A DNA stretch of 64,000 nt from Novosphingobium sp. SG919 (GCF_012932495.1 NZ_JABCNG010000004.1:372001-436000); one strand, 5' to 3'. Counted from the stretch's first letter, positions 7,916 through 16,354 are shown. Made by a program: numbers and translations. Notes: generated by a model from the sequence alone, not told the origin.

Positions 7916-8785
7916 ATGCGTTTCTACCTCGCAACGTCTTTCATATTTCCGCGCTCCTTGCGGCTGCGGCTGTTCACGGTGTGCTTTGTCACCACGCACG
8001 TGCCATTGGCCAGCTATTGCGCTTGGGGCCTTGCCACAGGGCGCATCGAACTGGCCGAATTCGTGCTGTTGACGCTGGCCACCGTGATCGGCGCGATCAT
8101 GGCCTTGCTGGGGATCGGTGCGCTGCTCGATCCGATCCATGCCCTGGCGCAAAGCCTCAACACCGCCGAGAATCCCGCGCTGCCGCCGGCAATGGATGTG
8201 ATCCAGTCGCTCTATGCCGGCGTGCACCGCGCCGCCGTGTCCACCGGGGCACAGATCCAGGCGCTGGTGGTGGCGGCGCAGGAAGATGCGCTGACCGGCA
8301 TTCTCAACCGGCGGGGTTTCCTGGATGAGATCGTCACGCTGATCAACGACGGGGTGCGCGGCTGCGTGGTGCTGCTCGACGTCGATTACTTCAAATCGGT
8401 CAACGACACCCTGGGCCATGACGAGGGCGACCGCATCCTGGGCGCGCTGGCGGCCTTGCTGTCGCGCCAGACACGCCGGGTGGACCTGGTCGCGCGCTGG
8501 GGCGGCGAGGAATTCGTGGTCTTCCTGCCCGGTTGCGTGGAGGAAGAGGCCAGCCGGATCATGGGCCGCATTGCCCAGGTCATGCGCCAGGCCCCGATCG
8601 GGCAGGTTGGCGGCCGGGCCATCACCTTTTCCGCCGGGATCAGCGCCTGTACCGATGGCGACGTGGCGGCCGCCGTCCTGCGCGCCGACGAAGCGCTCTA
8701 TTGCGCCAAGGATCGTGGGCGCGACCAGGTGGTGTGCCATGCCACCCAGCGGGACGAGCAACTGGCCACGTTGCCACGGCCCTGA
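7916..8785 (+). CDS. Membrane-bound diguanylate cyclase (GGDEF)
   Basis: The 289-residue protein has two N-terminal membrane helices (about residues 18-38 and 48-70), a short linker helix and one GGDEF domain from residue 122 on. The active-site loop reads GGEEF (196-200), an active variant, and an RxxD inhibitory site (RRVD, 187-190) lies five residues before it, so product feedback by c-di-GMP is expected. The metal-binding Asp is in LLDVDYFKSVND and the substrate helix in LGHDEGDRIL. No EAL domain and no separate sensor domain are visible. It stands alone, divergent from the cys operon, and its signal is unknown. Confidence 0.93.
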   Translation: MRFYLATSFIFPRSLRLRLFTVCFVTTHVPLASYCAWGLATGRIELAEFVLLTLATVIGAIMALLGIGALLDPIHALAQSLNTAENPALPPAMDVIQSLYAGVHRAAVSTGAQIQALVVAAQEDALTGILNRRGFLDEIVTLINDGVRGCVVLLDVDYFKSVNDTLGHDEGDRILGALAALLSRQTRRVDLVARWGGEEFVVFLPGCVEEEASRIMGRIAQVMRQAPIGQVGGRAITFSAGISACTDGDVAAAVLRADEALYCAKDRGRDQVVCHATQRDEQLATLPRP

Positions 8786-8904
8786 GTTCGCCCAATCCGG
8801 TATCATCCGCGACGAAACGAAGCGACGGAAAGCAGGCGTTGCGGCGTTCAACCCCATACCAGGCACAGGAAACACGCCTGGATCAATGGCAAGACGAGGT
8901 TGAT

Positions 8905-9147
8905 ATGAACAAGATCCTGCTGACAGCGGCCGTTGCGGTCGCTTCCCTTGCGGCAACGGCCCCGGCGCTGGCGCGCGATGGTTGTGGCGCGGGCTGGTAT
9001 CGCGCCTGGGACGGCCGCTGCTATGCCATGGGGCGCACGGTCGTGGTCGAACGGCCGGTCTATGGCTACGGCTATGGCTATTATCGTGGCTGGCATGGCT
9101 ATGGGCCGCGCTATCACGAATGGCATCGCGGCTGGCGCTATCGGTGA
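8905..9147 (+). CDS. Small secreted Gly/Tyr-rich protein, GCG_CRPN-like
   Basis: The 80-residue protein begins with a standard signal peptide (MNKILLTAAVAVASLAATAPALA, cleavage about residue 23-24) and continues with GCGAGWYRAWDGRCY, the Gly-Cys-Gly/Cys motif of the GCG_CRPN group, and a tail of Gly-Tyr repeats (YGYGYGYYRG) ending in Trp/Arg/His. Two cysteines in the mature part could form a disulfide in the periplasm. The function of such proteins is not known. The ATG at 8905 has GACGAGGTTGAT in front, an acceptable ribosome site. It sits between the cyclase and the fluoride-riboswitch unit without evident functional link. Confidence 0.75.
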   Translation: MNKILLTAAVAVASLAATAPALARDGCGAGWYRAWDGRCYAMGRTVVVERPVYGYGYGYYRGWHGYGPRYHEWHRGWRYR

Positions 9148-9291
9148 TCGCCATGGCGGGCAGGGGCGGGGGCCGCCCCTGTCACGGCCTAGCTGCGTCA
9201 TAGCCTGGCCGGATCGTTGACAGCGCGCCTTGCAGCCTCGCATTCTGCACCATCTTGACCGAACGGCGGGCCTTGGGCATAGCGCGGCCAA

Positions 9292-9368
9292 GGCGATGGA
9301 TTTCCGCCGGGCCTTTGGCCGAACCGCCCGCCACGCCGCAAGGCGCCAGGGCTGATGATTCCTACCTG
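9292..9368 (+). promoter_or_regulatory. Fluoride riboswitch (crcB motif)
   Basis: The 5' part GGCGATGGATTTCCGCC matches the conserved GGxGATGG..TTC.xCC arm, AACCGC at 9332-9337 matches the conserved AAACCGC core, and GCTGATGATTCCTACC at 9351-9366 matches the highly conserved 3' end. A GGGCCTTTGGCC insert and a GCC-rich hairpin fill the variable loops. The order and spacing are those of the crcB RNA, which binds fluoride through magnesium ions. It lies about 50 bases before a CLC-F type transporter gene, the usual target. The 3' end, TCCTACCTG at 9360-9368, is complementary except for one bulged A to the ribosome site CAGGAGGA at 9409-9416, so control of translation is possible. Confidence 0.93.
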
Positions 9369-9419
9369 AAACCAGTGGCCCCATGATGGTTCATGCCGGC
9401 CCGTGCAACAGGAGGAATC

Positions 9420-10733
9420 GTGCGCGCATTTTTCACCCGTTCTCCCGTCTTGATGACCCGCCTTCGCTTTGTGCTGGCGCTGCTTGCCATGGCCCTGGCG
9501 GTGGGGACGGCCTGCGCGGGTTTTTTGTGGGCGCTGGACGCGGCCACGCGGACACGCTTTGCCGCGCCCTGGCTGCTCTATGGCCTGCCGCTGTGCGGGG
9601 TGGGCGTGGCCTGGCTCTATCGCCGGTTCGGGGCGCGGGCCGAAGGCGGCAATAACCTGATCCTGGACGAAATTCACGAGCCGGGCGGCGGCGTGCCCCT
9701 GGCCATGGCGCCACTGGTGGTGATCGGCACGGTGGCGACGCACCTGTTCGGTGGATCGGCCGGGCGCGAAGGGACGGCGGTGCAACTGGGCGGCAGCCTG
9801 GCGCACGGGCTGGTCGATCGGCTGGCGCTGACGGGCAAGGCGCGGCGCCTGCTGTTGATGGGCGGCGTGGCCGCCGGCTTTGGTGCGGTGTTCGGCACCC
9901 CGCTGGCCGGTGCGGTGTTCGCGATCGAGGTGCTGGCGCTCGGCGGGTTGGACCTGGCCGCGCTGGTGCCGTGCCTGGCGGCGGCGCTGGCCGGCGATTT
10001 CGCCTGCCGCCTGTGGGGCGCGCATCACACACCCTATCCACACGTCGATTTGCCGCTGACCGAGCCGCTGGCCAATCTGGCCGGCTTTGCCACGCTCTTG
10101 GCCAAGGCCGCACTGGTGGGCGTGGTCAGCGGCGCCGTGGCGCGCCTGTTTGCCGAGGCGAACCATGGTTTTGCTGACCTGTACAAGCGCTTTGTGGCCA
10201 ATCCGCTCTGGCGCCCGGCAATCGGCGGGGCTCTGGTGATTGGCCTGACCTTTGCGTTCGGCACGCAGGACTATCTTGGCCTTGGCGTGCTCTCGGCCCA
10301 TCCGGGTGCACCGACCCTGCCGGGTTTCTTCCTGGCGCCGCCCGATCGCTGGAGCTGGCTGATCAAGCTGGTCTTTACCGTGGCGACCTTGAGCGCCGGG
10401 TTCAAGGGCGGCGAAGTGACGCCGCTGTTCTTCATCGGTGCAGGGCTTGGTTCCGCCCTGGCGCCCGTGGTTGGGCTGCCGGTGCCGTTGATGGCCGCGA
10501 TGGGCATGATCGCGCTGTTCGGCGCGGCGGCGAATACCCCGGTCGCCTGCGCGGTGATGGGGCTGGAACTGTTCGGCATCGATGCGGCGCCGGCGCTGAT
10601 CGTGTCTTGCGTCAGCGCCTATCTCGCCTCGGGCCACGGCGGCATCTATCTTTCGCAGCGGATCGCCCGGCCCAAGTGGCCACGTCGCAGCGGCGGCGCA
10701 TCACTGCGGGCCGTGCGCCGCGTCTGGCTGTGA
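9420..10733 (+). CDS. clcF: CLC-F type fluoride/proton antiporter
   Basis: This CLC-family membrane protein of about 437 residues has FGGSAGREGTAVQLGG (gating glutamate near residue 117) and FKGGEVTPLFFIGAGLG, which are the variants typical of fluoride-exporting CLC-F proteins, not the GREGP and GSGIP forms of chloride types; the first filter region reads GGNNLILDEIHEP. It would expel fluoride in exchange for protons. The fluoride riboswitch in its leader supports this strongly. I chose the GTG at 9420, four bases after AGGAGG; an ATG at 9393 and one at 9453 are alternatives. It ends by converging on the MscS gene, overlapping its 3' end by 33 bases. Confidence 0.9.
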   Translation: MRAFFTRSPVLMTRLRFVLALLAMALAVGTACAGFLWALDAATRTRFAAPWLLYGLPLCGVGVAWLYRRFGARAEGGNNLILDEIHEPGGGVPLAMAPLVVIGTVATHLFGGSAGREGTAVQLGGSLAHGLVDRLALTGKARRLLLMGGVAAGFGAVFGTPLAGAVFAIEVLALGGLDLAALVPCLAAALAGDFACRLWGAHHTPYPHVDLPLTEPLANLAGFATLLAKAALVGVVSGAVARLFAEANHGFADLYKRFVANPLWRPAIGGALVIGLTFAFGTQDYLGLGVLSAHPGAPTLPGFFLAPPDRWSWLIKLVFTVATLSAGFKGGEVTPLFFIGAGLGSALAPVVGLPVPLMAAMGMIALFGAAANTPVACAVMGLELFGIDAAPALIVSCVSAYLASGHGGIYLSQRIARPKWPRRSGGASLRAVRRVWL

Positions 10734-11648
10734 CGACGGCGCCGGTTCAAGCAATGCCCGCAGCGCGGCGGTATCGCGCAGGCGCACGTCCGATTGCGGA
10801 AAGGGCACTTCCACGTTGTGCTGCTGGAACAGTCGCCACAACGCGCGCAACACCTGGCTGCGCACGTTGGCCGTGCCTTCTTCGGGATCTTCGATCGTCA
10901 CATAGATCGCCATCTCGATCCCGTTGACGCCGAGCGCCGTGACCACGACCGATGGCCCCGGTTCGGCCAGCACGCGCGGCGCGGCGCGGGCGGCCTCCAG
11001 CATCAGTTTTTCGGCCAGGTCGATATCGGTGCCATAGGCCACGCTGATCGGGATGGTCAGCACGATCTGGGTGTTGGAGTACGACCAGTTTTCGACCTGG
11101 GTCGTCATCAGGATTTCGTTGGGAATCAGGTATTCACGATGATCGCGCGTGGCCACCGAAACCGCCCGGATGCCGATCTTGCGCACCTGGCCCACGGTGT
11201 TGCCCTTGCCATCGTTGATGGCGATCACGTCACCGGGCTTGATCGAACGGTCCATCAACAGGATCAGCCCGGCAATCAGGTTGCCGAAGGTCTTTTGCAG
11301 GCCAAAGCCGATGGCGAGGCCAAAGGCGCCGGAAAAGACCGTGAGCGCTGTAAAATTGATGCCGAGCAGGTCGATGCCCATGAAGAACGCCAACGCCCAG
11401 ACCATGAGCGAGACGATCTTTTCCCCCAGCACCTGCTGGGTGGAATCGAGACTGGTGGCGCGGGCAAAGAAATAGCGCGCCAGCTTGCTGCCCAGGCGGG
11501 CGAGCATGAACATGGCCACGACCACCAGCACCATCTTGGCGGCGTTGAACACCGAGATGTGGTAATGGCCGATATCGAAGCCCAGATCGTCGAGCGACTG
11601 GAGGAAATCGTTTACCTGGTGGTGCGCCTTGCGGCTCATCCAGCTCAT
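10701..11648 (-). CDS. Small-conductance mechanosensitive channel, MscS family
   Basis: The 315-residue protein has two to three membrane helices in residues 25-130, ending in the pore helix GAFGLAIGFGLQKTFGNLIAG, then the beta domain LMDRSIKPGDVIAI..GQVRKIGIRAVSVATRDHREYLIPN that identifies MscS channels, and a mixed C-terminal domain. Such channels open on hypo-osmotic stress to release solutes. Its ATG at 11648 overlaps the stop of the MetC-like gene (ATGA), so the two are translated together although no functional link is obvious. Its last 33 bases overlap the end of the converging clcF gene. Confidence 0.92.
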   Translation of the reverse strand: MSWMSRKAHHQVNDFLQSLDDLGFDIGHYHISVFNAAKMVLVVVAMFMLARLGSKLARYFFARATSLDSTQQVLGEKIVSLMVWALAFFMGIDLLGINFTALTVFSGAFGLAIGFGLQKTFGNLIAGLILLMDRSIKPGDVIAINDGKGNTVGQVRKIGIRAVSVATRDHREYLIPNEILMTTQVENWSYSNTQIVLTIPISVAYGTDIDLAEKLMLEAARAAPRVLAEPGPSVVVTALGVNGIEMAIYVTIEDPEEGTANVRSQVLRALWRLFQQHNVEVPFPQSDVRLRDTAALRALLEPAPSSQPDAAHGPQ

Positions 11649-12892
11649 TGTGCGGCAGCCCAGGCGGCCAGGGCCTGTTCCAGATCGGCGATCAGGTCGC
11701 CCGCGTCTTCCAGACCGATGGCCAGGCGCACGCCAAAGCGATCTGCGCTGTCCATGTCGGGACGCGGCCAGGGGCTGGCCGTGCGGATCGCCGCGGGATC
11801 GACCGGGGTGGCCAGGCTTTCGAACCCGCCAAAGCTGTAGCCGATGCCGAACAAGGTGAGCGCATCGATCAGGGCATCGCGCGCCTTGGCCGTGCCGCCC
11901 TTGAGCACGAAGCTGAACAGGCCGCACCCGCCGGTGAAATCGCGCCGCCAATATTCATGGCCCGGCGATCCCGGCAGCATCGGGCACAGCACGCGCGCCA
12001 CTTCGGGCCGCGTGGCCAGCCATTGCGCCACGCTGAGCGCACCCGCCGTTGCCGCTTCCAGCCGCAGGCCCATGGTGCGCAGGCCGCGCAGCATCATCGC
12101 CGCATCGTCGGGCGAAACCACCAGGCCCAGGTTCTGGCTGCGCAGCCGCAGCTTGCCATACCAGGGGGCCGCGGCGGTGGCGCTGCCCATAACCACGTCG
12201 GAATGGCCGCTGACGTGCTTGGTCAGCGATGCAATGCTGATATCGGCGCCATGGGTCAGCGGGGCAAAGCCGAGAGGCGAAGCCCAGGTGTTGTCCACCA
12301 GGACGGTGAGGCCCTGCGCCTTGGCCGCGCCGATCAGGGCGGGCATGTCGGGCACTTCCATCGTCAGGCTGCCCGGCGCTTCCAGCAGCACGGCTGCAGC
12401 GCCGGGGCACAGCGCGGTGAACGCTGTGGTGTCCATCGGATCGAACCAGATCGTCTTCACCCCGAAATCGGCCAGCAGCCCACGCGCCATGGCGCGGCTG
12501 GGTTCATAGGCATTGTCGGTGAGCAGCAGGGTGTCGCCGGGACGCAGCACGGTGAGCAGCGCGCCGGCAATCGCGCTGACGCCGGAGGGGTAAAGCACGG
12601 TGCCGCCGTCTTGCGCGCCCGGTTCCAGTTCGGTCAGCGCTTCGGCAAGCGCCCATTGCGTGGGCGCGCCGCGCCGGCCGTAATAGAAATGCCCGTCGGC
12701 ATTGCCGGGATGGCTGCGCAGCGCGGCCATGTCCGGGTAAAGGTGCGTGCTCGCGCGCCAGACCGGCGGGTTGACGACGGCGCCGGGATGGCCGGCCGTG
12801 CCGGTCCATTCCGGACGGCGGCCAGCGGCAACGATTCGGGTGGCGGTTTGAAGCGGCCTGTCTTGCGGCGGCGTGTCGGAAGGGGCAGTCAT
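11645..12892 (-). CDS. metC: Cystathionine beta-lyase type PLP enzyme
   Basis: The 415-residue protein belongs to the Cys/Met-metabolism PLP family. The PLP lysine is Lys225 in SIASLTKHVSGHSDVVMG, with Asp200 in VLVDNTWASP contacting the pyridine ring, and FYYGRRGAPTQWALAEAL (69-86) is the family dimer/phosphate region. The RRGAPTQ form and overall match favour MetC (cystathionine to homocysteine, ammonia and pyruvate) over gamma-synthase, but sequence alone does not exclude a related lyase. The ATG at 12892 was preferred over in-frame codons upstream as those precede the homologous region. It lies 53 bases after the sseA gene on the same strand, so a small sulfur-amino-acid unit is likely. 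Confidence 0.88.
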   Translation of the reverse strand: MTAPSDTPPQDRPLQTATRIVAAGRRPEWTGTAGHPGAVVNPPVWRASTHLYPDMAALRSHPGNADGHFYYGRRGAPTQWALAEALTELEPGAQDGGTVLYPSGVSAIAGALLTVLRPGDTLLLTDNAYEPSRAMARGLLADFGVKTIWFDPMDTTAFTALCPGAAAVLLEAPGSLTMEVPDMPALIGAAKAQGLTVLVDNTWASPLGFAPLTHGADISIASLTKHVSGHSDVVMGSATAAAPWYGKLRLRSQNLGLVVSPDDAAMMLRGLRTMGLRLEAATAGALSVAQWLATRPEVARVLCPMLPGSPGHEYWRRDFTGGCGLFSFVLKGGTAKARDALIDALTLFGIGYSFGGFESLATPVDPAAIRTASPWPRPDMDSADRFGVRLAIGLEDAGDLIADLEQALAAWAAAQ

Positions 12893-12945
12893 GCCCGTGT
12901 GCAAAGCACAGTTGCGCTCGATCCGAAAGCCTGCATACCGCTGCG

Positions 12946-13803
12946 TCAATCTACCAGGCAGGTGGCCGGGCCGGTTTCCTTGGGGGTGGCGGGATCGGCG
13001 CCCCATTCGCTCCAGCTGCCATCGTAAAGTGCAACGTCGCTTTTGCCGAGCAGGTGCAGGGCAAAGATCACGACATTGGCCGTCATTCCCGAACCGCAGC
13101 TGGCGATGACCGGCCGGCCGAGATCAACCCCGGCATCGGCAAAGGCGGCGCGCAGGCCTTCGGGCTTTTTCCAGGTGCCATCGGGGGCAAACAGGCTGGC
13201 ATAAGGCACGTTGCGCGCGCCCGGGATGTGGCCGCTGGCCAGCGCAGGGTTGGTTTCCTTGACCTCGCCGGTAAAGCGCCCGGCGCCGCGCGCATCGACC
13301 AGTTGTTCGGCATGGCTGGCCAGGTTGGCCATGACCTGGTCCTTGGAACGCAGCGCACGCAGGTCGCTCCAGGCGGTGAAATGGCGGTGGCGCAGGGTTT
13401 CGCGCCCTTGGGCACAGGGCCGCCCTTCGGCTTTCCACTTGGCGATCCCGCCATCGAGCAAGGCCACGTTCTGCGCGCCGAACAGCGTGAGCAGGAACCA
13501 CGCGCGGGTCGACGACTTGATCGGGCTGTCATCGTAAAGCACGATCCGGCTGCCGTCGCCCAGGCCCAGGCTTTGCATCCGGCTGGCGAATTTTTCCGCC
13601 GGTGGCAGCGTGTTGGGCAGGCCGGTGGCGCTGTCTACCAGGTTGCCCAGATCCATGAAGACCGTGCCGGGAATATGGCACGCTTCATATTCCAGCGCGG
13701 GATCGCGCCGGTGTTCGGGCAAAAAGCAACTGGCATCAACGATGCGCAGATCGCTCGCACCCATCTCGTTGGCGAGCCATTGGGTGGAGACCAGCGGTTC
13801 CAT
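12946..13803 (-). CDS. sseA: 3-mercaptopyruvate sulfurtransferase (rhodanese-like)
   Basis: The 285-residue protein has two rhodanese domains, the second holding the active loop ASCGSGMTA with catalytic Cys236. The CGSGMTA form, rather than the CRKGVTA of thiosulfate sulfurtransferases, points to 3-mercaptopyruvate as sulfur donor. The N-terminal domain has the structural motif HIPGTVFMDLGNLVD, and the second HIPGARNVPYASLF. It moves sulfur to a thiol acceptor or cyanide in the cytoplasm. The ribosome site GGCAGGAGAAATTC before ATG 13803 is strong. It precedes metC, in keeping with a role in cysteine breakdown. Confidence 0.92.
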   Translation of the reverse strand: MEPLVSTQWLANEMGASDLRIVDASCFLPEHRRDPALEYEACHIPGTVFMDLGNLVDSATGLPNTLPPAEKFASRMQSLGLGDGSRIVLYDDSPIKSSTRAWFLLTLFGAQNVALLDGGIAKWKAEGRPCAQGRETLRHRHFTAWSDLRALRSKDQVMANLASHAEQLVDARGAGRFTGEVKETNPALASGHIPGARNVPYASLFAPDGTWKKPEGLRAAFADAGVDLGRPVIASCGSGMTANVVIFALHLLGKSDVALYDGSWSEWGADPATPKETGPATCLVD

Positions 13804-13880
13804 GAATTTCTCCTGCCTGCGTGCGACCCGTCTGGCGCGGGTTCATTTTGGTGACCGAACTTAAAGCCCAAGCGCGGTGG

Positions 13881-13908
13881 CGTCGATTGCAAAAATGGCC
13901 AATCGACG
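13881..13908 (-). terminator. Stem-loop after the Pro/Ala-rich protein gene
   Basis: A perfect 9-bp stem, CGTCGATTG with CAATCGACG, encloses a 10-base loop containing five T on the minus strand. It lies 16 bases past the stop at 13924 and 78 bases before the sseA start, so it could end the upstream transcript. No T run follows. Confidence 0.4.
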
Positions 13909-13923
13909 TGTGCCGTTTCGGCA

Positions 13924-15180
13924 TTACAACGCCGGCAGCGGCATCGCGCGCTGGTCGAGCGCGTCGAACACGCGTGGACCCTGGTCCAGGCGGAAAGGTT
14001 GCAGCCGCGCCGCCTGATCGCCTGGGGCGGCGGGTTGGCCCACCAGGAACGCACCGTGGGCGTGCTGCGCGCCGCCATCGTCGGCCTTGGTCGCCCAAAC
14101 GCTGGCGCGCACGATCGGCACGAACAATTGCGCCGCGCCAGCGCGAATCGTCAGGATGGATGACAGCGGCAGGCGCATTTCCGCAGCGACGGTAACGCTT
14201 TCGCCCGGTGCCAGTTGTTCCACCAGGCGCAGTGGCGGCAATTCGGGCCCGGCCAGGCCCAGCTGTTCGTCCATCGGGCGCGAGGCATGGGCCGAGGTCA
14301 TGTCTCCCGACAGCGCAAGGTCGATCAGCGGCGCGGCGCCATGGTTGGTCAGCACGAGCCGGCAGGACAGCGTGGCGTTGACCAGCGTGGCACTCAGCCG
14401 ATCGGCCAAGAGGGCCAGTTCAAGACCTGGTGCGGCCTGATCGGCCTGCGGCGATACGGGCAGGGGTTGCGGGGCCGGTGAAGGGGTGGGCGCGGGCTTG
14501 GGCACGGGGGGCTTGGGTGCCGGCCGGGGCGCCGGCACCGGGGCGGGCGTGGGCTGCGCTTGCACCGTGGTGGCGCGGCGGCGGCGCAGCGCCAGCACGG
14601 CGATGATCACGGCAAGCGCGCCAAGGCCGGCGGCCCAGGGCCACCATGCCGTGGTGGCGCCATCGCTGGTGGTGGCGGGGACAAGCGGGGCGGGCGTTGC
14701 GCTGGTTTCGGGCGCCGGGGTGTCGGTGGCCGCTTCCGGCGCGGCGCTGGGTGATGGCTCGGGCACAGGCGATAGGCTTGGCGTTGGCGTCGTTTCCGGC
14801 GCGGGCGTTGCCGATGCAGCGGGTGTGGTCACGGCTGCGGGCGCGGGCGCGGGCGGCTTGGGCTGCGCCGCCGGGCGGCGCGTGGGCGCGGTGCGGTTTG
14901 GCGTGCCTTGGGGCAGCACCACAGCCGGGGTGCCCGCCTGGGGCAGCGGCACGAGCGTGGACGCGGCAGGTGCTGACGGCTTGATCGCCGGGGCTGGCGT
15001 CGGCGAATTGAGCGTGGGCAGCGACGGCGTAGGCACTGCCGAGACGATGGGCTGCGTGGGTGCCGCCTGCGGGGTGGCCTGCGAAGCGGTCTGCGCCGAT
15101 GCCATGGCCGGCATGGCCAGCAGAGTACCAGTGACCAGCAGGGTGCGGGTCGATGCAAGAAGGATGGAAATGCCGCGCAT
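13924..15180 (-). CDS. Pro/Ala-rich single-pass membrane protein of unknown function
   Basis: The 418-residue protein has a signal peptide (cleavage near residue 29, AMASAQ), a long Pro/Ala/Thr-rich segment (30-175), one membrane helix (about 179-198, WWPWAAGLGALAVIIAVLAL) followed at once by four arginines, a second Pro-rich linker (208-250) and a folded C-terminal domain (252-418) made of beta-strand-like stretches such as LSCRLVLTNHGAAPLIDLAL. By the positive-inside rule the C-terminal domain is cytoplasmic and the first Pro-rich part periplasmic. I recognise no family with a known role. A TTG nine codons upstream is an alternative start; the ATG at 15180 begins the signal peptide. Low-complexity composition makes homology search unreliable outside the last domain. 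Confidence 0.75.
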   Translation of the reverse strand: MRGISILLASTRTLLVTGTLLAMPAMASAQTASQATPQAAPTQPIVSAVPTPSLPTLNSPTPAPAIKPSAPAASTLVPLPQAGTPAVVLPQGTPNRTAPTRRPAAQPKPPAPAPAAVTTPAASATPAPETTPTPSLSPVPEPSPSAAPEAATDTPAPETSATPAPLVPATTSDGATTAWWPWAAGLGALAVIIAVLALRRRRATTVQAQPTPAPVPAPRPAPKPPVPKPAPTPSPAPQPLPVSPQADQAAPGLELALLADRLSATLVNATLSCRLVLTNHGAAPLIDLALSGDMTSAHASRPMDEQLGLAGPELPPLRLVEQLAPGESVTVAAEMRLPLSSILTIRAGAAQLFVPIVRASVWATKADDGGAQHAHGAFLVGQPAAPGDQAARLQPFRLDQGPRVFDALDQRAMPLPAL

Positions 15181-15372
15181 GGCCTGGCCTGAACTGCCTC
15201 GTCTCAAGATGTGTCGCCTCTATGGCATGATCGGGCCGTTGCCGCGCCCTCTCTGGCCGGATACGGCCGGAGGGCGTTGAATAGTGCCTGAATGGGCAGG
15301 CGCAAGCCGCCGGCTTGCCTGGCACGCGGGTTTCGGTGCATGGCGCGGCCCAAGAGAAAGGACTCCCCCGTC

Positions 15373-15837
15373 ATGTCAGACCCCCATCACCCGGCTCCGC
15401 TGCACCTGGGGCAGAACAGCGCCTTGCCCGCTTCGCCCGAAGAAGCGGTGCTGGACTATGTGCCCAACCCGCGCGTGGGCTCGCTCTATCTGGTGCGCTT
15501 TGCCGCGCCGGAATTCACCTCGCTGTGCCCGGTGACCGGCCAGCCCGATTTTGCCCACCTGGTGATCGACTATGCACCGGGCGAGACCATCGTCGAATCC
15601 AAGTCGCTCAAGCTGTTCCTGGGCTCGTTCCGCAACCACAACGGCTTTCACGAAGACGTGACCGTGGGCATTGGCCAGCGGCTGTTCGATGAAATGAAGC
15701 CGCAATGGCTGCGAATCGGGGGCTATTGGTATCCGCGCGGGGGCATTCCCATCGACGTGTTCTGGCAATCGGCTACGCCGCCCGCCGGCCTGTGGCTGCC
15801 CGACCAGGGCGTGCCCGGCTATCGGGGCCGCGGTTGA
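15373..15837 (+). CDS. queF: NADPH-dependent preQ0 reductase (queuosine synthesis)
   Basis: The 154-residue protein is the short, YkvM-type QueF. FTSLCPVTGQPDF (48-60) holds the catalytic Cys52 and the partner Asp59, and VESKSLKLFLGSFRNHNGFHED is the conserved NADPH/nitrile-binding segment. It reduces the nitrile of 7-cyano-7-deazaguanine to preQ1, in queuosine tRNA modification. No other queuosine genes and no preQ1 riboswitch are seen nearby. The ATG at 15373 gives the family length; in-frame starts upstream add an unconserved stretch. A strong stem-loop follows the stop. Confidence 0.95.
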   Translation: MSDPHHPAPLHLGQNSALPASPEEAVLDYVPNPRVGSLYLVRFAAPEFTSLCPVTGQPDFAHLVIDYAPGETIVESKSLKLFLGSFRNHNGFHEDVTVGIGQRLFDEMKPQWLRIGGYWYPRGGIPIDVFWQSATPPAGLWLPDQGVPGYRGRG

Positions 15838-15866
15838 GCAAATTTCCTGATTTCGTATCGATTTGG

Positions 15867-15893
15867 ACAAAGGGGGCAGTTTGCCCCCTTTGT
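15867..15893 (+). terminator. Stem-loop terminator after queF
   Basis: The 12-bp perfect stem ACAAAGGGGGCA/TGCCCCCTTTGT with a 3-base loop starts 30 bases after the queF stop. Only a mixed CTT follows, so release may be partial, but the position and strength fit a terminator. Confidence 0.65.
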
Positions 15894-16061
15894 CTTGGGT
15901 GCTGGCGCCCGCCGGATTGGTTGCAAAAGATTAACCACGAGTTGCGCCGGGGATAGGGTGTTGCAACGCAGCATCCCTGTGAAATTCCTTAGGGCATTTA
16001 CCATTGGTTAGGGGGATTTTGCCAAAAGAGCGGCGGGGTTACTCAAACAGGAGACTTGGAC

Positions 16062-16244
16062 ATGACCTTCTTCCGCAAGCTCATCAAGGACACCGAAGGC
16101 GCCACCGCCATCGAATACGGCCTGATCGCTGCTCTCATCGCCGTTGCCGCCATCACCGCCATGGGCGCGCTGGGCAACTCGCTCTCGGGCACCTTCAACC
16201 TCGTGTCGAACGACATGAACAACGCGCAGGACGGCCACCTCTAA
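16062..16244 (+). CDS. Flp/Fap-type pilin (type IVb, Tad family)
   Basis: The 60-residue protein has a short basic leader (MTFFRKLIKDTEG), a prepilin peptidase site just after the glycine, ATAIEYGLIAALIAV with the conserved Glu at +5 and Tyr, and a short hydrophilic tail. It is the major subunit of Flp pili made by Tad machinery, used in adhesion and holdfast-like attachment. The ribosome site AGGAGA lies 7 bases before the ATG. No tadV, cpa or tad gene is in the window, so the pilin is separated from its assembly genes or serves another system. A strong terminator about 110 bases downstream makes it a monocistronic unit. Confidence 0.93.
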   Translation: MTFFRKLIKDTEGATAIEYGLIAALIAVAAITAMGALGNSLSGTFNLVSNDMNNAQDGHL

Positions 16245-16354
16245 GGCCTGATCCTGGCTTGATGGCCCAGGCCGCGCCGATGCGCTGGCCTGGGCTGTCC
16301 CAGGGCCTGCGACGATCCGTGCGGATCGGGGCGTGGGCCATCCACGGTAGAGGG

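Noticed and set aside
12893..12945. Possible SAM-type riboswitch before the MetC-like gene
   Set aside because: The gap to sseA is only 53 bases and has no conserved riboswitch core.
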